This document shows positions 58,154 through 64,000 of a DNA stretch of 64,000 nt, in pieces. The notes beneath the pieces were generated by a model, which had not been told where the DNA came from, made no database searches, and saw only the letters and a program-made list of their open reading frames with translations. Positions within the stretch are counted from its first letter, which is position 1, and each line of letters starts with the position of its first letter. Source of the stretch: Lentisalinibacter sp035655155 (GTDB taxonomy: Bacteria > Pseudomonadota > Gammaproteobacteria > Steroidobacterales > Woeseiaceae); contig DASRVH010000088.1 in the NCBI GenBank assembly GCA_035655155.1, forward strand, positions 1-64,000, given 5' to 3'. The position numbers and the translations under genes are program-made.

Positions 58154-58177
58154 GGCGGGCGACGGGGAGAGCGGCGG

Positions 58178-59683
58178 TCAGGCCGCGCTGATCCTCCGCT
58201 CGCCGAAGGGCACGGAGGCGTTTCGGGCGCTGATCCGGTGTGCATCGCGCAGCGCGCGTCGCTCGTAGCGATTGAGGATCTGGTCCAGCGCGCGGCTGAT
58301 CTTGGACGCCGTGCGCAGGCGCTCGACCTTCGGGAACGTGGCCCGCTCGCCCTCCTTGATGTAGAACATCAGCTCCTTCTCGGTGGGTGGCGTCAGCAGC
58401 TTGGTCGGGTTGAAGGTGCGGTAGCGCGGCATGATGTTGATGTCGCCGGTGTAGGTCTGGGTCGCCACCGAGTAGAACATGTTGGCCAGGATCTGCATCC
58501 GCGGCACCGGCTTGGTCAGGCGCTGGGTGATCCAGTGGGTCGAGCGCAGCCACTCCTGGTAAGTCCGGAAGCCCAGATGCAGGCCGGTGGAGAGCAGCGT
58601 CGGCTCCTCCTTGGGATCCTGGATGAACCACAGGACGACCGGGTTCGTCTGGCTCGCCACGTAGTGGTTCACGCCATACAGCCGGGCCAGGCGCTTCGCC
58701 GGCAGGTCCTCGCTCACGGAGCCGTCGACCCAGCGCCGCTGGGGCAGATAGGGCTGGCGGCGGCCGTTCTTGTTCTTTGCCTCGAGGATCACGGGCGGAT
58801 AGATGCCGGGCACGGCGCAGGACGCCATCACGGCCTTGCGGATGTAGACGTTCGGCGAGGTGATCGCGTTCAGCAGGCGGGAGGTCTGATGCACCTCGGC
58901 GGGCGCCACCGAGATGTTGATCTTGCGCCCCGTGAGTTCGTAGGCCTCCTGGAACGTGAGGTCGGGGATCAGCCGGTCGACGGTATCCTCGACGTCGTGC
59001 ACGTCCATGTTCGGCGTAGAGGGCGACATCAGGCGGCCGAGCCAGCTCACCTCCTGGCGCGCCTCCATCAGCAGGTTGCGCGGATCGAACATCTCGTGCA
59101 GCTCGGCGGTTGAGTGGGTGCCGAGCACGCCGGCGATCAGCGAGCCGGCGCTGGAGCCCGAGACCACGGAGGGCAGCACGTCCTCCTCCAGCATGGCCTT
59201 CACCACGCCCACGTGGAAGTGGCCGAGCACGGCACCGCCCGAGAGCATGAGCGCCGAACGGCCGAAACAGTGATCCGCGCGGCGGAAGAAATCCAGCCGC
59301 TCCTCGAAGCTGATCTTGTTGGAGCGCAGCTTGGACAGGTAGTGGAGCGCGTCGACGATCTCGTCGACGTATTCCTCGATGAGCTCCTTGGTACCGAACT
59401 TCGCGCGCTTGTACAGCGCCGTCTTGCCCATCCCGGCCATGTTGCCGTGGATGCCCTCGTTAAGGGTGAACAGCAGGCCGTGGTCGTCCTTGCTGGCGCG
59501 CAGCTCGCGCAGCGTGTCGAGGCGCTGACGAATGGAGTGATAGTCGTACAGGCTGGTCTTCTCCACCGCACGCCACTGATCCATGCCCGTCAGTTTGTCG
59601 TGGCTGATCGCGGCCTCGCGCCAGTCCGCGTAGCTGTTGGCCTCGTCCATCGCCCGCTCGAGCAGTCTGCGGCTGGCTGCCAT
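58178..59683 (-). CDS. patatin-like phospholipase with N-terminal DUF3336
   Basis: This 501-aa serine lipase has an N-terminal DUF3336-like region (about 1-140, with WRAVEKTSLYDYHSIRQRL) and a patatin domain with the oxyanion segment LSGGAVLGHFHVG, nucleophile GSSAG and the dyad Asp in WVDGSVSEDLP. Similar proteins include yeast TGL-type triacylglycerol lipases and bacterial phospholipases. It probably acts on membrane or storage lipids. It is convergent with the antiporter gene. Confidence 0.88.
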   Translation of the reverse strand: MAASRRLLERAMDEANSYADWREAAISHDKLTGMDQWRAVEKTSLYDYHSIRQRLDTLRELRASKDDHGLLFTLNEGIHGNMAGMGKTALYKRAKFGTKELIEEYVDEIVDALHYLSKLRSNKISFEERLDFFRRADHCFGRSALMLSGGAVLGHFHVGVVKAMLEEDVLPSVVSGSSAGSLIAGVLGTHSTAELHEMFDPRNLLMEARQEVSWLGRLMSPSTPNMDVHDVEDTVDRLIPDLTFQEAYELTGRKINISVAPAEVHQTSRLLNAITSPNVYIRKAVMASCAVPGIYPPVILEAKNKNGRRQPYLPQRRWVDGSVSEDLPAKRLARLYGVNHYVASQTNPVVLWFIQDPKEEPTLLSTGLHLGFRTYQEWLRSTHWITQRLTKPVPRMQILANMFYSVATQTYTGDINIMPRYRTFNPTKLLTPPTEKELMFYIKEGERATFPKVERLRTASKISRALDQILNRYERRALRDAHRISARNASVPFGERRISAA

Positions 59684-60045
59684 GTTCCCCTACCTTCAGT
59701 CAGTCTCGTTGAACAACCATCATACCTCGGCCGCGGGGCGCATGTCGCCGCACGGGTCACGATTTCGGCATCGGTCCCTATCCTAAGTCATTGAAATACG
59801 GTCAACCAGCCGGGTAAATCGTGGAAAGCGGCTATGCCTGGCGGGGCCGCCGCCGCCGCTGCGGCAATCCCCGATGCGGCCCGCCGCCGGGATGACCTGT
59901 AATGGCCGGAGAGTGCCGGACGAAAAAGCGCGGCGCGGCGCTCGCAGCCATACGGATTCGGCACGGCAGCGGCAAGCGGCGGCTAGCGGCGAGAAGGCGG
60001 CGAGAAGGCGGCAAGAAGGCGGCAAGAAGGCGGCAAGGGTTCGAC
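59684..60045. other. intergenic region upstream of nucleotide-salvage operon
   Basis: This is about 360 bases without a recognised gene. It holds GCCGCC runs, a small ORF starting at 59902 with strongly basic repetitive sequence, and an 11-bp tandem repeat. No clear sigma-70 promoter is recognised; TTGAAA (59790-59795) is a possible -35. Confidence 0.5.
59991..60034 (+). repeat. 11-bp tandem repeat x4
   Basis: There are four units of (G/A)AGAAGGCGGC, immediately before the possible metallo-beta-lactamase remnant. Confidence 0.85.
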
Positions 60046-60123
60046 ATGCACATCGAGTTCTGCGGCGCGGCGGTCACCGGGGCCCGGCCCGGCCGGATGA
60101 TCGAACGCGGGGACCGCCGGTGA
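60046..60123 (+). pseudogene. possible N-terminal remnant of an MBL-fold RNase-type gene
   Basis: The 25-codon frame begins MHIEFCGAAVTGARPGR and ends GDRR, overlapping the GTG of the phosphorylase gene. MBL-fold RNA-processing exonucleases commonly begin with a similar pattern (M-x-I-x-F-x-GAA-x-x-VTGS), and I recall such genes sharing operons with thymidine phosphorylase and PRPP synthetase. The metal-binding HxHxDH part is absent. This is inference from a short match. Confidence 0.3.
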
Positions 60124-61640
60124 GGGGCGACGAGGGGCAGGGCGTCCGGCTGGAGGCCGTGCGCCTGGGCGTCGACACCCGTCACGAGCCGGTGCTGTTC
60201 CTGCGGCGGGATTCGGAGGTGGCCCGCTCGGAAGGCTTCCAGGCCATGTCCCAGGTACGCGTCGACACCGGCGCCGCATCCATCATCGCGACGCTCATGA
60301 TCGTGGAGTCGGAGCTGCTGCGGTCCGGCCGGGCCGGCCTGTCGGAAGCGGCCTGGCAGCGTCTCGGCCTGCAGGGCGGGGAGACGCTGGCCCTGCATCA
60401 CCCGCGGCCGGTGGATTCGCTTGCGCACGTGCGGGCCAAAGTCTACGGCGCCGAGCTGGACGGCGGGCAGTTCGAACGCATCATCGACGACGTGGTCGCC
60501 GGCCGCTACATGGACGTTCAGCTCGCCGCCTTCGTCGCCGCCTGTTCCGGGGAACGGCTGACCCGCGAGGAGATCGTGCATCTCACCCGGGCCATGGTCG
60601 GGGCCGGCGAGCGCCTGACCTGGGCCGGTTCGCCGATCGTGGACAAGCACAGCGTCGGCGGCCTGCCCGGCAACCGGACCACGCCCATCGTGGTGGCGAT
60701 CGCGGCCGAGGCCGGGCTGACGATGCCGAAGACGTCTTCCCGGGCCATCACCTCGCCCGCCGGCACGGCGGACACGATGGAGACGCTGACCCGGGTCGAG
60801 CTCGGCCTGGACGAGATGCGCCGGGTGGTGGAGCGCGAGGGCGGCTGCCTCGCGTGGGGCGGTTCCGCCGACCTCAGCCCGGCGGACGACATCCTGATCC
60901 GGGTGGAGCGGGCCCTCGACCTCGACAGCGAGGGCCAGCTGGTGGCCTCCGTCCTCTCGAAGAAGGTGGCGGCCGGTTCCACCCACGTGGTCATTGACAT
61001 GCCCGTGGGACCGACGGCGAAGGTGCGCAGTCTCGCTGCCGCCGAGCGGCTCTCCGGCCATTTCCGTGCCGTCGCCGGGGCCCTCGGACTCGCCCTGCAC
61101 ATCGACGTTGGCGACGGCGGCCAGCCGATCGGCCGGGGCATCGGCCCGGCGCTGGAGGCGCGGGACGTGCTGGCGGTGTTGCGCGGCGAGCCCGACGCGC
61201 CAGCGGACCTCCGCCAACGGGCGCTGCAACTCGCTGCCGGCATCCTTCGTCTGTCGGGCCGGGCCCGTGCGGAGGATGCCCTGGCGCGGGCGACGGAGCT
61301 GCTGGACTCCGGCCGCGCATGGGCGCGTTTCCGGCGTATCTGCGAGGCCCAGGGCGGGCTGCGGGAGCCGCCGCGGGCGGCGTATCATTACGACGTCTTC
61401 AGCGAGCACCAGGGCACGGTGGACGCCATCGATAACCGCAAGGCGGCCCGGCTGGCCAAACTGGCCGGCGCGCCGGCGGACAAGGCGGCAGGCCTCGGGC
61501 TGTGCGTGCGCATCGGCGATCGGGTGCGCCCCGGCGACGTGCTCATGACGGTGCATGCGGAGAGCCCGGGGGAGCTGGAATATGCGCTGGAGTACTTCCG
61601 TGCGCATCCGGATGTGATTACGCTGTCGGCTGACCGATGA
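60120..61640 (+). CDS. thymidine phosphorylase / AMP phosphorylase family
   Basis: This 506-aa nucleoside/nucleotide phosphorylase has DKHSVGGLPGNRTTPIVVAI (phosphate and base site), SSRAITSPAGTADTMETL and the C-terminal AKLAGAPADKAAGLGL. An N-terminal extension of about 90 residues before the alpha domain matches the archaeal-type AMP phosphorylase/TP family, which can release ribose-1,5-bisphosphate from NMPs. The GTG start at 60120 overlaps the stop of the small frame before it. It is coupled to PRPP synthetase by ATGA, so phosphoribose recycling is likely. Confidence 0.88.
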   Translation: MRGDEGQGVRLEAVRLGVDTRHEPVLFLRRDSEVARSEGFQAMSQVRVDTGAASIIATLMIVESELLRSGRAGLSEAAWQRLGLQGGETLALHHPRPVDSLAHVRAKVYGAELDGGQFERIIDDVVAGRYMDVQLAAFVAACSGERLTREEIVHLTRAMVGAGERLTWAGSPIVDKHSVGGLPGNRTTPIVVAIAAEAGLTMPKTSSRAITSPAGTADTMETLTRVELGLDEMRRVVEREGGCLAWGGSADLSPADDILIRVERALDLDSEGQLVASVLSKKVAAGSTHVVIDMPVGPTAKVRSLAAAERLSGHFRAVAGALGLALHIDVGDGGQPIGRGIGPALEARDVLAVLRGEPDAPADLRQRALQLAAGILRLSGRARAEDALARATELLDSGRAWARFRRICEAQGGLREPPRAAYHYDVFSEHQGTVDAIDNRKAARLAKLAGAPADKAAGLGLCVRIGDRVRPGDVLMTVHAESPGELEYALEYFRAHPDVITLSADR

Positions 61641-62587
61641 ACACCCTCGCATTCAACCTTGGCGGCAGCGGAACTCCGGCGGATAAAGCCGTCGAGACAG
61701 CCGCGGAGACCGTCGTCGCGGCGGTCGTGGCGGCCACCGGCGCGACGAGGGGACAGCTCGACACTCGGCGCTTCCCGGACGGCGAGGTCTACGTGCGGGT
61801 GGCCACTCCCTGCGCAGGCGCCGACGTAATCCTGTGCGCCGATCTGCAGCCGCCGGACGAGACGACTCTGAGAGCCCTGCTCACGGCAGCGACGCTGCGC
61901 GATCTGGGTGCCGCCCGCATTTTACTGGTGGCGCCTTATCTGCCCTACATGCGCCAGGACAGCCGCTTCCGCGAAGGCGAGGGCATCACGTCGCGCTATT
62001 ACGCCGCCCTGCTCTCGGCGCAATTCGACGGCCTGGTCACCGTGGACCCCCACCTGCACCGCTACGCCGCCCTCTCGGAGCTCTACACCATACCGACGGC
62101 CTGTGTGCATGCCGCGCCGGCCATCGGCGAGTGGGTGCGTGAGAACCTGGCGGAACCCGTGCTCATCGGCCCGGACAGCGAGAGCCGCCAGTGGGTGGAG
62201 GCGGTCGCCGAGGTAGCCAGTGCGCCCTTCATCGTCCTGGACAAGGTCCGGCGCGGCGACCGGGACGTCTCGGTCAGCGAGCCCGACCTCCTCGATCACG
62301 ACGGCCGTCACCCGGTGGTCCTCGACGACATCATTTCCAGCGGCCGCACCATGGCGGAGGCGGTCGCGCGTGTGAACGGCCGCGGCGGACCGCAGCCAGT
62401 CTGCATCGCCATCCACCCGGTGTTCGCCGACGGCGCCGTGGCGGATCTCCGCGCGGCGGGCGCCGGCCGCGTGGTGTCCTGCAACACCATCGCCCATGAG
62501 ACCAATGCCATCGATGTCTCGCCCCTCATCGGGGACGCCTGCCGTGGCTTCCTCGGCGATACCGTCAGGCACGCCATCGGTTCATGA
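61637..62587 (+). CDS. ribose-phosphate pyrophosphokinase (PRPP synthetase), divergent
   Basis: This 316-aa protein of the PRPP synthetase fold has FPDGEVYVR, APYLPYMRQDSRF, VDPHLHRY and the PRPP-binding PVVLDDIISSGRTM. The sequence is diverged from the main biosynthetic Prs, suggesting a specialised salvage partner of the adjacent phosphorylase. The ATG overlaps the phosphorylase stop, and its own stop overlaps the MFS gene. Confidence 0.88.
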   Translation: MNTLAFNLGGSGTPADKAVETAAETVVAAVVAATGATRGQLDTRRFPDGEVYVRVATPCAGADVILCADLQPPDETTLRALLTAATLRDLGAARILLVAPYLPYMRQDSRFREGEGITSRYYAALLSAQFDGLVTVDPHLHRYAALSELYTIPTACVHAAPAIGEWVRENLAEPVLIGPDSESRQWVEAVAEVASAPFIVLDKVRRGDRDVSVSEPDLLDHDGRHPVVLDDIISSGRTMAEAVARVNGRGGPQPVCIAIHPVFADGAVADLRAAGAGRVVSCNTIAHETNAIDVSPLIGDACRGFLGDTVRHAIGS

Positions 62588-63861
62588 GACACACCTTCGC
62601 ACCGCTGGTGGCGCTGCTGTTCGGCGTCGCTCTCATGCTGGTCGGCAACGGGCTGCAGGCAGTGCTGGTCCCATTCCGTGCCGGCGCCGAAGCGTTCGCG
62701 CCGCTGTCCATCGGCCTGATCGGTGCCAGCTATTTCCTGGGTTTCACCGTGGGTTGTCTGCAGGGCGGCAGCCTGATCCGCATGGTGGGCCACGTGCGGG
62801 CGTTCGCCGCGATGACCGCGATGGCCTCGGCCGTCCCCCTCATCCTGGCGCTTTGGGTCGATCCGGTCGCCTGGTTCGTCTTCCGCGCCGCTACCGGATT
62901 CTGCTTCGCCGTTCTCTATATCGTGATCGAGAGCTGGCTGAACGAGCGGGCGAGCAACGAGAACCGCGGACTCGTCTTCTCGACCTATATTTTCATCAGC
63001 TTCGGCGCCATGGCGCTCGGCCAGGAATTGCTCCGTGCCTACGACCCGTCCGGCGTGGAGCTGTTCGCCGTCATCGCCACGCTGGTGTCGCTGGCCGCGA
63101 TCCCCGTGGCGCTGACCCGTTCGCCGACGCCGCGGCTGCCCGAGGTCACGGTGGTCAACCTACGCGGCCTGTGGCGCGTGTCGCCGGCCGGCGTCGCGGG
63201 CACGCTGGCGTCGGGGCTCGGCAACGGCGCCTTCTGGTCGCTGGCGCCGCTGGTTGCGTCGGGCGATACGCTGGACGTCTCGCGCACGGCCACCTTCATG
63301 AGCGCGGCGCTCATCGGCGGCGCGGCCGGCCAGTTTCCTTTCGGCGGCCTGTCGGACCGGATCGATCGGCGCCGCGTCATCGCCGGCGTCGCGGCTTTAG
63401 GCGCGGCCGTCAGCCTCGCCATCTGGCTGGTGGCCGGCGCCGGCGCAGGCAATCTGTTGCTCTACTTCCTCAGTTTCCTGTGGGGCAGCGCGTCGTTCAC
63501 CATTTATCCGATCTCGGTGGCCCACTCCAACGATCACGCGGATCCGGACGATTTCGTGGCTGTCTCCGCCGGCCTGCTGCTGGCCTACGGCGCCGGCGCG
63601 ACGGTGGGGCCCGTCATCGCATCGCTGCTGATGTCGCTGACCAGCGCGCCGGCACTGTATCTGTTCATCGCGCTGATGTACGCGCCGATGGCGATGTTCG
63701 CCGTGAGCCGCATTTTCCGGACGAAGCAGGTGCCGCAGGCCGATCAGGTGGCCTTCTCGGACGCGCTCAGCGCATCCGGTACGGCCTCCCATGCCTACGA
63801 GGAGGAATGGAGCGACCAGGTGCTGGAGGAGCAGGCGGAGGCGGCTGCGGAGCCTCGGTGA
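62584..63861 (+). CDS. MFS transporter (YcaD-like)
   Basis: This 425-aa 12-helix MFS protein is of the YcaD-like group (GFCFAVLYIVIESWLNERASNENRG, GGLSDRIDRRRVI). The last 60 residues are a soluble acidic tail. ATGA coupling to PRPP synthetase suggests export or import of a nucleoside, base or sugar tied to the salvage pathway; this is inference. Confidence 0.82.
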   Translation: MRHTFAPLVALLFGVALMLVGNGLQAVLVPFRAGAEAFAPLSIGLIGASYFLGFTVGCLQGGSLIRMVGHVRAFAAMTAMASAVPLILALWVDPVAWFVFRAATGFCFAVLYIVIESWLNERASNENRGLVFSTYIFISFGAMALGQELLRAYDPSGVELFAVIATLVSLAAIPVALTRSPTPRLPEVTVVNLRGLWRVSPAGVAGTLASGLGNGAFWSLAPLVASGDTLDVSRTATFMSAALIGGAAGQFPFGGLSDRIDRRRVIAGVAALGAAVSLAIWLVAGAGAGNLLLYFLSFLWGSASFTIYPISVAHSNDHADPDDFVAVSAGLLLAYGAGATVGPVIASLLMSLTSAPALYLFIALMYAPMAMFAVSRIFRTKQVPQADQVAFSDALSASGTASHAYEEEWSDQVLEEQAEAAAEPR

Positions 63862-63864
63862 TGC

Positions 63865-64000
63865 TCAGTGACCGGCGTGATCGGCCGGCGTGGTCGTTTC
63901 GGTCTGCATGCCGGTTTCCCTGTGTGTCTCCATGGCCCCGTGAGCGCCGTGGCCCGCGCTCATGTGCATGACCGGCATGGCCATGGTCCACAGACCGGCC
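63865..64000 (-). CDS. C-terminal end of a Met/His-rich protein, truncated by window
   Basis: A minus-strand frame runs from the right edge to TGA at 63865-63867 (45 codons with stop). It is rich in Met and His (LWTMAMPVMHMSAGHGAH, ending TPADHAGH), a composition seen in copper- or silver-binding periplasmic or membrane proteins. Most of the gene lies outside, so the family cannot be named. Confidence 0.4.
   Translation of the reverse strand, partial: AGLWTMAMPVMHMSAGHGAHGAMETHRETGMQTETTTPADHAGH

Noticed and set aside
59902..60123. 73-aa basic ORF before the phosphorylase as a real gene
   Set aside because: The first two-thirds is encoded by a tandem repeat and low-complexity Arg/Lys/Gly sequence; only the last 25 codons look gene-like.
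63767..63991. 74-codon minus-strand frame at the right edge
   Set aside because: Its C-terminal part is antisense to the MFS gene. The alternative frame ending at 63865 stops just after the MFS gene and has a sensible Met/His-rich sequence.

Overview
The window is a G+C-rich (roughly two-thirds G+C by eye), densely packed stretch of a Gram-negative bacterial chromosome. A TonB-dependent receptor, an RND efflux pair, a Tat-exported uptake hydrogenase, lipoproteins and short REP-type palindromes all fit a gammaproteobacterium with a lipid, terpenoid/steroid or polycyclic-hydrocarbon degrading lifestyle. No rRNA, tRNA, CRISPR array, phage or transposase gene is visible. About 54 protein genes are supported, nearly all in short operons whose genes overlap by ATGA or GTGA.

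Bases 1-36,200 are an acyl-CoA/lipid catabolism region. It holds a PaaN-type aldehyde dehydrogenase (cut by the left edge), several SDR oxidoreductases, a nitronate monooxygenase-like flavoprotein, two thiolases, a DsbA-fold isomerase, three adenylate-forming acyl/aryl-CoA ligases, an acyl-CoA dehydrogenase, an HSL-family esterase, a cytosolic molybdopterin oxidoreductase, two DUF1295 membrane reductase-like proteins, six small NTF2-fold (SnoaL/limonene-epoxide-hydrolase-like) proteins, an MFS transporter, a PlsB-like acyltransferase, a TonB receptor, an RND efflux pair and two HxlR-type regulators. Most of these operons are divergently paired. The intergenic regions between the pairs share a 16-bp motif, CTTKC-N7-GACT, sitting where a promoter -35 box and spacer would be. 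This suggests one regulon, probably responding to an acyl-CoA-type ligand.

Bases 20,250-31,650 carry at least eight copies of a 23-bp REP-like hairpin. Five of them abut or overlap the 3' ends of genes, always in the same orientation, and in three cases they supply the stop codon or the last residues. A separate 176-bp element with 32-bp imperfect terminal inverted repeats lies at 31,282-31,457.

Bases 36,477-42,798 are one hydrogenase operon (hupSLCDGHIJ order) for a membrane-bound, cytochrome-b-linked [NiFe] uptake hydrogenase. The small subunit has the six-cysteine proximal-cluster signature of oxygen-tolerant group 1d enzymes. The hyp genes, hupF and hupK are not in the window. After a phosphatase-family lipoprotein comes a three-gene minus-strand operon for low-potential electron transfer: an Fe-S/FAD NAD(P)H oxidoreductase of GltD type, pyruvate:ferredoxin oxidoreductase, and a dihydroorotate-dehydrogenase-like flavoprotein lacking the usual catalytic cysteine.

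Bases 51,050-64,000 hold housekeeping and signalling genes: a REC-like/PAS/GGDEF/EAL protein, a second diguanylate cyclase, a CDF metal exporter, an unrecognised orphan with a structured leader, S-formylglutathione hydrolase, a Ca/Na antiporter, a patatin phospholipase, and a nucleotide-salvage operon (thymidine/AMP phosphorylase, PRPP synthetase, MFS exporter). The salvage operon is preceded by a possible remnant of a metallo-beta-lactamase gene. A Met/His-rich protein tail enters from the right edge on the minus strand.
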